64,000 nucleotides of DNA from an uncultured Roseicyclus sp. (GTDB taxonomy: Bacteria > Pseudomonadota > Alphaproteobacteria > Rhodobacterales > Rhodobacteraceae). A program made the translations under genes and the position numbers. Positions 25,299 through 33,568 of this stretch are shown in pieces. Position 1 is the stretch's first letter; each line of letters starts with the position of its first letter. The notes below the pieces were generated by a model. The model was not told the DNA's origin and made no database searches. It saw only the letters and a program-made list of their open reading frames with translations. The stretch covers positions 186,001-250,000 of the forward strand of contig CANLLF010000002.1 of the NCBI GenBank assembly GCA_947491935.1, in the 5' to 3' direction.

Positions 25299-26282
25299 AT
25301 GTTCAATTATTCAACGAAAGCGATGGCCGTAACCGCCATCCTGCTGAGTGGTGTTTCAACTGCGCAGGCCGACATCACGCTGCGTGGTGCAAGTATGTTC
25401 GACGAGGACCATGCATTCACTCAGACCTTGCGCGAGTTCGAGCGCCAGGTCGCCGAGAACTACGATGGCGATGTCAGCTTTGATCTGCGTCTGAACGGCG
25501 AACTTGGCGTCGAGTCTGACTATGTCACATATCTCAACCAAGGGGTTGCGGTGGATTACACAATCCTCGCGCCGTCCAACATGGCAGTCTTCTCAGAATC
25601 CATTCCGCTGATGGATATGCCATTCCTGTTCCGCGATCTGGAGCATTGGGACGCCGTGCTATCCTCCGACGTTCTGGCTCCGCTTGAAGAGGACCTCCGC
25701 GAGGCCGCTGGCATCGTGATCGTCGGCTACCATGGTGGCGGTGTGCGCAATCTTGCCTCGGCTGAGCCAATCACCAGCATGGAGGAATTGGCCGGACACC
25801 GTATGCGAGTGATGGGGGCGCCGATTCAGGCGCAGACCTTCGATGCTGTCGGGGCCGCACCGTCAGCCATCGCCTATAACGAGGTCTATAACGCGATCCA
25901 GACGGGCGTGATTGCCGGGTTTGAAAACGAAGCCGCCTCGATCCAGAACCTGAACTTTTACGAAGTGGCCCCCCATATCTCGCTGACGCAGCACACAATC
26001 ACCGTGCGTCCGATTGTGATGTCGGCGGCAACTTTCGACAATCTGCCCGAGGATCTGCAGGCGGCCGTCATGCAGGCTGGTGCTGAAGCGGGTGCCTTCG
26101 GTCGCGCGTTGGAAAGCGGCGCCGACGGCGAGATCCTTCAGGAAATGCTCGATGCAGGCCAGATCGAAGTGCACGAATTCGAAGGACGCGAGCAGATGCT
26201 CGAACTGGTTCAGCCTGTGCAGGACGCTTATGCAGCGGAGCTTGGCGCGACCGAGCTGCTCGAAAGCATTCGCGGAATGTGA
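25299..26282 (+). CDS. dctP: TRAP transporter substrate-binding protein DctP
   Basis: The 327-residue periplasmic protein has a Sec signal peptide (MFNYSTKAMAVTAILLSGVSTAQA). The DctP fold follows, with SIPLMDMPFLFRDLEHWDAVL, the conserved GHRMRVMGAPIQ strand containing the carboxylate-binding Arg, and YNAIQTGVIAGFENEA. It delivers a carboxylated ligand to the DctQM permease. The neighbouring uxuA and SDR genes suggest a hexuronate. The start is set by GGGAGG at 25288-25293 before ATG 25299. Confidence 0.92.
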   Translation: MFNYSTKAMAVTAILLSGVSTAQADITLRGASMFDEDHAFTQTLREFERQVAENYDGDVSFDLRLNGELGVESDYVTYLNQGVAVDYTILAPSNMAVFSESIPLMDMPFLFRDLEHWDAVLSSDVLAPLEEDLREAAGIVIVGYHGGGVRNLASAEPITSMEELAGHRMRVMGAPIQAQTFDAVGAAPSAIAYNEVYNAIQTGVIAGFENEAASIQNLNFYEVAPHISLTQHTITVRPIVMSAATFDNLPEDLQAAVMQAGAEAGAFGRALESGADGEILQEMLDAGQIEVHEFEGREQMLELVQPVQDAYAAELGATELLESIRGM

Positions 26283-26378
26283 TGACCTTCTGATCGACGG
26301 GCGGTGCAGGCTGACTGCGCCGCCCGTCTGCTCACCGGTTAACGACGCGCGGTCAGAGACCTTCGATAAGGACACAAC

Positions 26379-26873
26379 ATGTTTGGAACACTCATTGACC
26401 GCCTGTGCGCCGGCCTTCGGATCGCGCTTGGCGTGTTGATGGGCGCGCTGGCCGTGCCGGTCGCGATGCAGGTTCTATCGCGTTATACCGGGATCATCCC
26501 CACGTATCTCTGGACGGAAGAACTGGCGACGTTCCTCTTCGTCTGGATCGTGATGATCGGATCAATCGTGGCCGTCTGGGACGGTACACATTTCGATGTG
26601 CGGATCACCCGAGACGCCAAACGCCCTTTCTTTCGCCTTCTGCAGAACGGCATCGTGCACTTCGCCATCATGGTGTTTGGCGCGCTGTTCCTGATCTACG
26701 GCATCGAATACACCGAATTTGGCGGCAATCAGCGTTCCGTCATGATGCGCGCCAACCTTGCCATGACCCACGTCTCCGTGCCGATTGCCGGTGGCCTTTG
26801 GATGCTGCTAGCAGGCTATCGCCTGATGGAAGATGTGGTGCAATTCCTCAACAGAGAAAACGTGCAGACATGA
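26379..26873 (+). CDS. dctQ: TRAP transporter small permease DctQ
   Basis: The 164-residue membrane protein has four helices and the DctQ pattern: RYTGIIPTYLWTEELATFLFVWIVMIGSIVAVWDGTHFDV. It forms the small subunit that docks on DctM. AAGGA lies just before the ATG. Its stop overlaps the dctM ATG (ATGA at 26870-26873), so translation is coupled. Confidence 0.92.
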   Translation: MFGTLIDRLCAGLRIALGVLMGALAVPVAMQVLSRYTGIIPTYLWTEELATFLFVWIVMIGSIVAVWDGTHFDVRITRDAKRPFFRLLQNGIVHFAIMVFGALFLIYGIEYTEFGGNQRSVMMRANLAMTHVSVPIAGGLWMLLAGYRLMEDVVQFLNRENVQT

Positions 26874-28183
26874 TCCTGGATACCGCCACCGCGGCCACGA
26901 TGCTGATTGCTACGTTCCTGGCGCTGATCTTCATCCGCATCCCCGTGGCCTTTGCCCTGGGCCTTGCGACGATACCAGTGGTTTTGCTTGAGCTGCGGTT
27001 GACACCCTTCATCGTACTTGACCGGATGTTCCAATCCTACAATTCGTTCATCTTGCTGGCGGTGCCGTTCTTTCTTTTGGCCGCCAACCTGATGAATTCC
27101 GGTAAGGTCACCGACCGTCTGATCGAATTGGCGCGCGTTCTGACCGGGTGGATGCCCGGCGGCCTTGGCCATGTGAATGTCGCTGTGTCGATGTTGTTTG
27201 CGGGCATCTCGGGCTCGTCCACTGCCGATGCGGCGGGTATCGGCAAGATCCTGATCCCCGCGATGCAGAGGGAAGGCTATGACACCCGCTTTGCCGTGGC
27301 GATCACGGCGTGCTCGTCGGTCATGGGGGTCATCATCCCGCCGTCGATCCTCATGATCGTCTGGGGCGGTGTCATGCAGGTCTCGGTCGGAGCCCTGTTT
27401 CTGGGCGGCGCGATCCCGGGTCTGATGATCGGTCTTGCCTTGATGGGTACGGTCTATGCCTTTGCCAAGGCGCGCAACTACCCGGTCATCGCCACGCCGA
27501 ATTGGTCGGAATTCTGGGCAGCCTGGCGCGGCGCGGCGCTCGCGCTGCTGACCCCGGTTTTCGTGATTGGCGGGATCGTTGGTGGCCTCGTCACCCCCAC
27601 GGAAAGCGCCATCATCGCGGCTGGATACGCCCTGATCCTCGGCATGTTCGTGTATCGGACGGTCACACCAGCGGACCTTGGCCATATCCTCTACGATACC
27701 GCTCGCTTTGCCGCCATTTCGCTCTTCGCGATTGGAACGGCGTCTGCGTTTGGGTGGCTGCTGTCGTTTTACAACGCGCCGCGTCTGATGGTCAGCGTCC
27801 TGACAGCATGGGAATTCGGGCCGTTTGGAACGGCTCTGCTGATCGCGCTTCTGTTCCTGCTGTTCGGGCTTTTCATCGATGCCATTCCGACGATCATCAT
27901 CCTCGGCACGGTCCTGATGCCCGTCGCGCAGGCCGGTGGTGTCGATCCGATTGCCTTCGCGATCATCGGGATCGTGTCGCTCGCCTTCGGGCTGGTCACG
28001 CCGCCCTACGGATTGTGTTTGTTGATCTCCGCGGCGATTGGCGGCCTCAACGTCATTCAGGTCCTCCGTGAGGTTGTGTTCATCCTGGCCCCGATGCTGC
28101 TCATCCTGATCCTGCTGGCGGCGTTTCCCGAAATCATCCTGTGGCTGCCCAAAGCCCTGATGCCCGGCGCGTTCCCGGACTGA
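26870..28183 (+). CDS. dctM: TRAP transporter large permease DctM
   Basis: The 437-residue protein has about 12 helices and typical DctM motifs: QSYNSFILLAVPFFLLAANLMNSG near residue 50, FAGISGSSTADAAGIGKILIPAM near 105, and GLVTPTESAIIAAGYALILG. It is the Na+-driven channel subunit of the TRAP importer. ATG 26870 overlaps the dctQ stop; the frame upstream is a dctQ shadow. The SDR gene follows 62 bases later on the same strand. Confidence 0.94.
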   Translation: MILDTATAATMLIATFLALIFIRIPVAFALGLATIPVVLLELRLTPFIVLDRMFQSYNSFILLAVPFFLLAANLMNSGKVTDRLIELARVLTGWMPGGLGHVNVAVSMLFAGISGSSTADAAGIGKILIPAMQREGYDTRFAVAITACSSVMGVIIPPSILMIVWGGVMQVSVGALFLGGAIPGLMIGLALMGTVYAFAKARNYPVIATPNWSEFWAAWRGAALALLTPVFVIGGIVGGLVTPTESAIIAAGYALILGMFVYRTVTPADLGHILYDTARFAAISLFAIGTASAFGWLLSFYNAPRLMVSVLTAWEFGPFGTALLIALLFLLFGLFIDAIPTIIILGTVLMPVAQAGGVDPIAFAIIGIVSLAFGLVTPPYGLCLLISAAIGGLNVIQVLREVVFILAPMLLILILLAAFPEIILWLPKALMPGAFPD

Positions 28184-28245
28184 TCCTGCGCTTCCCCAGT
28201 CTCTCACACACGCGAAACCTGCATTTCGCAAAAGGAAGGACCGAC

Positions 28246-28989
28246 ATGAAACTTGAAGGTAGAACCGCCATCGTGACCGGAGGGGGGCGTGACATTGGCC
28301 GCGCCGTTGCCGTCAAGCTTGCCTCGGAGGGCGCGCAGGTCGCAGTAAATTACTACTCCAGTTCGACGGGGGCGGAGGAGACGGTTGCCGTGATCGAGGC
28401 TGCCGGCGGCAAGGCGTTTGCCATGCAGGGCGACCTGAACAAGAAGGCGGATGTCGATGCGCTGGTCTTGCTCACGGTTGAGACCTTTGGTGGCGTCGAC
28501 ATTCTGGTGAACAACGCCGGTGGCCTCATCGCCCGCAAAACGATTTCCGAGATGCCGCCGGAGCATTGGGAGGCGGTCATGAGCCTGAACCTCACCAGTA
28601 CTTTCCTGATGACGCAGGCATGCCTGGCCAAGATGACGTCCGGCGCCATCGTCAATCTCGCAAGCCAGGCCGGTCGTGACGGCGGCGGGCCAGGCGCCGT
28701 TGCCTACGCCACTGCAAAAGGCGCCGTCATGACGATGACGCGCGGCCTGGCGAAGGAGGTCGGCCCGAGAATCCGCGTCAACGCGCTGTGCCCCGGCATG
28801 ATCGACACGGATTTTCACAATGTGCACACGCCCGATGCCGGCCGCCGTGGGTTTGAAGCAAACGCGCCATTGAAACGACAGGGCCACGTGGAGGATGCCG
28901 CAAACCTGGTGCTCTTTCTGGCCAGCGACGACAGTGCGTTCATTACGGGGGCCAACATCGACATCAATGGCGGCATGCTGTTTTCATAG
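28246..28989 (+). CDS. Short-chain dehydrogenase/reductase, possible fructuronate reductase
   Basis: The 247-residue classical SDR has the cofactor loop TGGGRDIGRAVA, NNAGG, Ser in VNLASQAG, catalytic YATAKG and the C-terminal ITGANIDINGGM. Specificity is not readable, but its place between a TRAP importer and uxuA makes an oxidoreductase step of uronate breakdown likely, for example the fructuronate-to-mannonate step normally done by UxuB, which is not found here. That is inference from context. An AAGGAAGGA site precedes ATG 28246. Confidence 0.87.
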   Translation: MKLEGRTAIVTGGGRDIGRAVAVKLASEGAQVAVNYYSSSTGAEETVAVIEAAGGKAFAMQGDLNKKADVDALVLLTVETFGGVDILVNNAGGLIARKTISEMPPEHWEAVMSLNLTSTFLMTQACLAKMTSGAIVNLASQAGRDGGGPGAVAYATAKGAVMTMTRGLAKEVGPRIRVNALCPGMIDTDFHNVHTPDAGRRGFEANAPLKRQGHVEDAANLVLFLASDDSAFITGANIDINGGMLFS

Positions 28990-29006
28990 AACGAAGGAGT
29001 TCGTCT

Positions 29007-29318
29007 ATGTCCGATTTCCCCATCGTCTCGACTGCGCAACATGTCACGCGGCAAGTTCTGTCAGACCATCCGGACCTTATGGTTGTCGCGTTCAGGTTTG
29101 ATGCGCCCGGCGCCTTAGGGGCCTTGCACGATCACCCGCATGTGCAATCGACCTATGTTGAAAGCGGGCGGTTTCGGTTCACGTTGGGCGACCACGAACA
29201 GGAGGTCGGTCCGGGAGACAGTTTCGTCGTTCCGTCCGGTCAGACCCACGGCTGCGTCTGCTTGGAGCCTGGAACACTGGTGGATTGCTTCACGCCGCGC
29301 CGCGCCGATTTCCGCTGA
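29007..29318 (+). CDS. Single-domain cupin protein
   Basis: The 103-residue one-domain cupin has motif 1 GALHDHPHVQSTYVESGRFRF (His, His, Glu metal ligands) and motif 2 PGDSFVVPSGQTHGCVCLEPG. Such proteins next to sugar-acid genes often act as isomerases or lyases of uronates (compare KdgF, a cupin that opens unsaturated uronates), so a ring-opening role is plausible but unproven. It is 17 bases downstream of the SDR stop with GAAGGAG before the ATG. Confidence 0.85.
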   Translation: MSDFPIVSTAQHVTRQVLSDHPDLMVVAFRFDAPGALGALHDHPHVQSTYVESGRFRFTLGDHEQEVGPGDSFVVPSGQTHGCVCLEPGTLVDCFTPRRADFR

Positions 29319-29804
29319 GTGCGATGCGATTTCTGGCGATCAGCGGCTGCATTGCGGAATCCGCGCCATCTGATCGAGCCGGCGCATTCACGATTGGCTT
29401 CGAAAGGGATAGGTTCAACACGACCTGGTATCCGGCCCAAATCGGATCGTCCTTCGATGAGGAGGCCGGGTGGCTCGGCGATGCCAGCCCGGACGGGACA
29501 CTCGATCGCGATCCACAAATGGGGTCGGCCGCGTTGTTGTTAAGAACGGAGAGCATAGCGTTGGGTATCAGGACAGGGTCGTCCGCCGCCGAAGGTCGCG
29601 ACGCCGCGGCCGCAGGCGACGGTTCCAATGTGGGCGTTCTGGCGGGAATTGCGGAGGAACCGTATTTGACAACAGGAATTGCGTGCGGCTGCCGTGTGGC
29701 ACGCCATGTCGTCCAACGACAAGGGCCCTTAGTCTCCGTTGCGCGGGATTTGGTGCAATGAGACTCTCACCTATGTGTCAGGCAACCCAAGCGGGCGGGC
29801 GAAT
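29319..29804. other. 486-base gap between cupin and uxuA, no convincing gene
   Basis: Open frames exist on both strands (for example 29285-29761 plus and 29290-29628 minus), but none resembles a known protein, has a good ribosome site, or shows strong codon bias. The stretch breaks an otherwise tight operon, so it may hold a decayed gene or an inserted fragment. No terminator hairpin is visible, so read-through from cupin to uxuA is possible. Confidence 0.45.
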
Positions 29805-31001
29805 ATGAAACAAACCTGGCGATGGTTCGGTCCCACCGATCCTGTTTCCATTCCTGATGTCCGACAGACCGGCGCTTCGGGCATCGTTTCGGCCCTCCAC
29901 CATGTGCCCAATGGGCAGGTCTGGACGCACGCGGAGATCAGGAAACGCCAACGGGAAATCGAAATGCCCGAAGGTGATCCGTCTGGTCTGACGTGGGATG
30001 TTGTCGAAAGCCTTCCGGTCTCGGAGGCGATCAAGTCGCAAAAGGGCCCTGTAAAGGAACATATTGAGGCGTACAGGCAAAGCCTTTCGAACCTGGCGGA
30101 ATGCGGCGTGCGCACGGTCTGCTACAACTTCATGCCGGTATTGGACTGGACACGAACGGATTTGCACCACCCGTTGCCCCATGGCGGCCATGCCATGCGG
30201 TTTGATCTTGTGGATTTCATCGCGTTTGACTGCTTTATCCTCGAAAGGCCCGGTGCGGTGCACGACTATTCGGCCGAGATCGTTGAGACAGCCCAGGCGC
30301 AGTTTTCGGATCTTGGCGGCAAGGGCTGTCGAAGGCTTATGGATAACATCGTTGCGGGCTTGCCGGGCGCCAACAATGCCTGGAGCCTTGATGATGTAAG
30401 GGAGTGCCTTGAGGCCTACCGTGGCACAACCCACGAAAGGCTTCGATCCAATCTCATCGATTTCCTGTCGGACGTTGTTCCAACAGCCGAACGGCTCGGC
30501 ATCCGACTTTGCTGCCATCCGGACGATCCGCCCTTTCCTCTGCTGGGTTTACCTCGGGTTCTGTCGACCGAACAGGACTACGCAGCCGTCCTGGGGGCCG
30601 TGGACAGCCCCTCAAACGGCGCCACGTTTTGCACCGGGTCACTGGGTGTTGCAGAAAAGTTCGACCCTGTGGCGTTCATCGCCCGGCTTGGCCATCGCAT
30701 TCATTTTGTTCATTTGCGCAATACGGCGCGCTCCGGTGCCTGCGATGGTCAGCGTCACAGCTTCACGGAGGCCGAACACCTAGGCGGCGACACGGATATG
30801 GTCGTGACCATTCGAGCGCTTCTGGCGGAAGAAGGTCGGCGCCGTGAAACCGGTCGGGCCGATTGCGAGATTCCCATGCGACCCGACCACGGCCACGCAT
30901 TGCTGAGTGATCTCGAGCGTCCCGGGCAACCGGGCTATCCACTCATTGGACGGATGCGCGGGCTTGCTGAGCTTCGTGGCGTCATGCTTGGCTGCTCCTA
31001 G
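29805..31001 (+). CDS. uxuA: Mannonate dehydratase
   Basis: UxuA converts D-mannonate to 2-keto-3-deoxy-D-gluconate in glucuronate breakdown. The 398-residue protein matches Escherichia UxuA in length and motifs: MKQTWRWFGPTDPVSIPDVRQTGASGIVSALHH at the start, YNFMPVLDWTRTDL, RLCCHPDDPPFPLLGLPRVLST in the middle with metal-binding residues, and FVHLRNT late. ATG 29805 aligns with the family start. No uxaC, kdgK or kdgA is present in the window, so the pathway is completed elsewhere. Confidence 0.95.
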   Translation: MKQTWRWFGPTDPVSIPDVRQTGASGIVSALHHVPNGQVWTHAEIRKRQREIEMPEGDPSGLTWDVVESLPVSEAIKSQKGPVKEHIEAYRQSLSNLAECGVRTVCYNFMPVLDWTRTDLHHPLPHGGHAMRFDLVDFIAFDCFILERPGAVHDYSAEIVETAQAQFSDLGGKGCRRLMDNIVAGLPGANNAWSLDDVRECLEAYRGTTHERLRSNLIDFLSDVVPTAERLGIRLCCHPDDPPFPLLGLPRVLSTEQDYAAVLGAVDSPSNGATFCTGSLGVAEKFDPVAFIARLGHRIHFVHLRNTARSGACDGQRHSFTEAEHLGGDTDMVVTIRALLAEEGRRRETGRADCEIPMRPDHGHALLSDLERPGQPGYPLIGRMRGLAELRGVMLGCS

Positions 31002-31035
31002 AGCACGGTAAGCGGAGCGCCCAAGCGTGATCGGT

Positions 31036-31314
31036 CTACCTTCGTCTGATGGTCGATCCATAGGCGGCGCCCAAGCGTCGGCTTGGGGCTGGTCTTTCGA
31101 GCAAGAAAAGTCGCAGTAAGAATGTTGCCAGACCACAAGGCCTGCCGCGTAAGCCCTTACCCGCAAAAGCATAGAGAGCTTCGGCTTCGCGACATACGTC
31201 ACCTATCAGAATAGCCCAGAAGCATTTGGGTGAACCAACGTCCATTTCGGTAGGCAACGTCGCCGCATATTGGACCAGCGCAACAACAGCAGGCCACACA
31301 ACTTTAACGGTCAT
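31036..31314 (-). CDS. Weak hypothetical ORF, 92 aa
   Basis: This possible 92-residue product (MTVKVVWPAVVALVQYAATLPTEMD...) has an ATG with AGGAAAG about 10 bases upstream and no recognised family. The last third is Arg/Leu-rich and unlike a folded domain. It may be spurious or a remnant; included only because nothing else explains this stretch. Confidence 0.2.
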   Translation of the reverse strand: MTVKVVWPAVVALVQYAATLPTEMDVGSPKCFWAILIGDVCREAEALYAFAGKGLRGRPCGLATFLLRLFLLERPAPSRRLGAAYGSTIRRR

Positions 31315-31344
31315 TGGGTGGCTTCTTTCCTGGCAGTCGACGAC

Positions 31345-31377
31345 AACTGCACCTTAACTGCACCTTAACTGCGCCTT
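31345..31377. repeat. 11-base tandem repeat, three copies
   Basis: AACTGCACCTT occurs at 31345-31355 and 31356-31366, and with one change (AACTGCGCCTT) at 31367-31377. It lies in the gap downstream of the DUF1513 gene. Meaning unknown. Confidence 0.7.
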
Positions 31378-31462
31378 GGCACGTTCGATGCCGGTGGGGC
31401 AGGAGCCATTCCCCTCATCCGCTAGTGGCCGCTCTGACACACGGGGAGTATTCCGAAACCAC

Positions 31463-32575
31463 TCAACGCAATATTGTCTCTGCGATGGGTTGCGCGATGG
31501 GGATGAGGTGATTGTCAAAAGACCTTGGGTGGCTCCGCAGGAGTAGGGCTTGCGCAATGGCGCTCCAGCATCCAACGTCGCCGTCACCATTGGTAAAATA
31601 GAATCCAGATCCGAATTGACTGCTTAAACCACAGACATCAGGGGCAGCAATTGAGTGCACGAAAGCCCCGCTGGTCGTATTGAAAACCTGAACCACTCCA
31701 CCTCTTGGCGAGCTGATGCCGACCAGTTGGGTGTCGTTTGAAAAGGCGATACTGCCTGCATATCCCCTGAGCTCCAAATGATCTGCGTTGTCTGCTGCCA
31801 AGGGGGTGATGGGACCGCCGCTCTGATGCAGCCCAAGCAGCGCAGGGGCATCAAGTGGATCACCTTGCCACTGCATGGCCACGGCCACCGTCCCATCGGG
31901 TGCGACATCAAGATGGCGGATCGAGTTCATGCGGTAATCGGCGCCCAACTCCAACTGCTCCAACACTGCCCCGTCCGGAGACACGTAGCTGAGATTGGGG
32001 CGCATCGTCGGAAGGTTCAGCTTGGCCCTTCCGCTATCGGGGTGGGTTTCGATCCCGCCATTGGCAACGACGAGAGTGTCCGTGCCGGGGAGTCGAAGGA
32101 TGTCGTGGGGACCGATGCCACCCGATGCGATCTCACCAACACGGGTGTAGCCACGTTCGGCGTCCCAAATCCCGATAACACCGCGGGCGGCGTCAAAGTC
32201 ATTCTCGGTCGTGTAAAGCCTCGATCCGTCGGCGGAGAAGGTGCCGTGCCCGTAGAAGTGGCGCCCTTCCGGTGCAGTGATGCGGGCAATCTCCGCTCCC
32301 GTGCTGCAATCGATCGCCAGGGCGAACGTTCCGGGTCTGCGGGCGAAGGCGATGACCTGGGGGCGGATCGGATGGGCCGCGGCGGCGTGGCCCCGGGCGG
32401 GAAGGTCGACCTCGAATGTGATCTGCCCGGCCGTGCCGAGGCCACACAATGTGTAGACCCCATCGGGGCGGAGGGCGGCGGTGACGTAGGCCGGGTTTCC
32501 CGCATCGGCCCAGGTGGCTTTGGGCGCGAGGCCGGTGGCAAGAAGGCCAGCCAGGACGGCACGACGGGCAACCAT
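31463..32575 (-). CDS. DUF1513 beta-propeller-like periplasmic protein
   Basis: The 370-residue protein opens with an Arg-Arg leader (MVARRAVLAGLLATGLAPKATWA), consistent with export. Repeated beta units follow, typical of DUF1513: GHGTFSADGSRLYTTENDF, GIWDAERGYTRVGEIASGGIGPHDILRLPGTDTLVVANGGIETHPDSGR, LNLPTMRPNLSYVSPDGAVL. This is the last gene of the imelysin unit and shares one base with the imelysin B stop (TGATG). DUF1513 genes are known neighbours of imelysin and DUF1111 genes in proteobacteria, so a role in periplasmic iron handling is inferred. Confidence 0.85.
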   Translation of the reverse strand: MVARRAVLAGLLATGLAPKATWADAGNPAYVTAALRPDGVYTLCGLGTAGQITFEVDLPARGHAAAAHPIRPQVIAFARRPGTFALAIDCSTGAEIARITAPEGRHFYGHGTFSADGSRLYTTENDFDAARGVIGIWDAERGYTRVGEIASGGIGPHDILRLPGTDTLVVANGGIETHPDSGRAKLNLPTMRPNLSYVSPDGAVLEQLELGADYRMNSIRHLDVAPDGTVAVAMQWQGDPLDAPALLGLHQSGGPITPLAADNADHLELRGYAGSIAFSNDTQLVGISSPRGGVVQVFNTTSGAFVHSIAAPDVCGLSSQFGSGFYFTNGDGDVGCWSAIAQALLLRSHPRSFDNHLIPIAQPIAETILR

Positions 32576-33567
32576 CAGTCACCATCCAGTGAGTTGAAGC
32601 CAGCCGAGACTCCAAGGCTTGGGCCCATCTGAGTCAGGATAAGCTGGCGCAACTCGTTGATCCGCTGCTGGATCACTTCGACACGGAACCGGCCTTGGGG
32701 GTCTGCCACGCTGGCCAAGGTCGGATCTTCCAGCCGCTCCAACCCCGAGATCACCGCGTCAAGGCCCGCGCGGACGTCAGCGTCAGGTGCTCCGACCATC
32801 AGAGCGTCTGCCAGTTCTGCCAAACCCTGCATAGAGACGATCAGGTTCTGGACAGACCGCTCAGACCTGCGGGCCTCCGCTCGGTTGGGACGGGGGCGGT
32901 CGAAGGTGCCAAGGGGGCGGCCAAGGCGGACATCCGCGTTGAACTCCAACCCGGTGGTCAGGGCGTTGAACAGGGCCCGCATCGCCTCTGCTTGCGATTG
33001 ATAGCGGTCGTTGCTGCCCGCCATGCGCATCAGATCGGCGTGGGTTTGGGTCCAATCCCGCTCCATTTCGGCGGTCGTCGTGGCGATGTCAGCAGCCATG
33101 ACCCGAACAAGATCACAACGGTAAATGGCGTCCCCTCTGGAGGAGATTTCGGGGTCGAACAGCAGGAATTCCATGGCGTAATACCCCCGCGCCGCGACGG
33201 AGACGCTGGCATAGTCCGAGGCGATCACAGGATCCCTGTCGTCGATCAATTGCGTCAACGCCCTGGGCGTCGCCCCTCGGCTGTCGGGCCAGAATGCCAA
33301 AGCAAAAGCCCGGTTGTCCGCCTCGAATGGTCCAAACCGCAGGTGGCTGACGTGGACCCAGGCATCGAAAGCTTCGTGGTAAGCCGCGACAAGCGCCGGG
33401 GACGTGCAATCCTCCGCCGCCAGTGCGAGGGCTTGGCTGGCTTCTGCAAGCTGCGTCACCCCTGGCAGGACATGGCTGTTGAGGGCTGCATCGATAGCGA
33501 TTTGGTGGTTCTGAGCGGTGGCTGCGGACGGCAGGGCGGCGATCAGGGCGAAGGTTGCAAATCGCAT
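32575..33567 (-). CDS. Imelysin-family periplasmic protein B, atypical motif
   Basis: The 330-residue protein has a signal peptide (MRFATFALIAALPSAATA) and one imelysin (M75) domain. The usual GxHxxE signature reads GYYAME here (residues 128-133): Tyr130 replaces the His while the Glu is kept. Compare H172/E175 in the larger imelysin at 35186. Its metal site may therefore be altered, or it may act as a partner subunit. It lies 1 base after the DUF1111 stop and shares a base with the DUF1513 start, so the operon is tightly packed. Confidence 0.85.
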   Translation of the reverse strand: MRFATFALIAALPSAATAQNHQIAIDAALNSHVLPGVTQLAEASQALALAAEDCTSPALVAAYHEAFDAWVHVSHLRFGPFEADNRAFALAFWPDSRGATPRALTQLIDDRDPVIASDYASVSVAARGYYAMEFLLFDPEISSRGDAIYRCDLVRVMAADIATTTAEMERDWTQTHADLMRMAGSNDRYQSQAEAMRALFNALTTGLEFNADVRLGRPLGTFDRPRPNRAEARRSERSVQNLIVSMQGLAELADALMVGAPDADVRAGLDAVISGLERLEDPTLASVADPQGRFRVEVIQQRINELRQLILTQMGPSLGVSAGFNSLDGD

Positions 33568-33568
33568 G

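Larger units (their letters stand above)
31002..31462. other. 461-base gap after uxuA with short tandem repeat
   Basis: This lower-GC stretch lies between uxuA and the DUF1513 gene (the two are convergent). It holds a three-copy 11-base tandem repeat (31345-31377) and one weak minus-strand frame (31036-31314, listed separately). I see no clear terminator. Confidence 0.45.

Noticed and set aside
22957-31462. Far attachment site (duplicate of the tRNA-Ser 3' end)
   Set aside because: By eye I found no second copy of the tRNA 3' end up to 31 kb, so island borders cannot be drawn.
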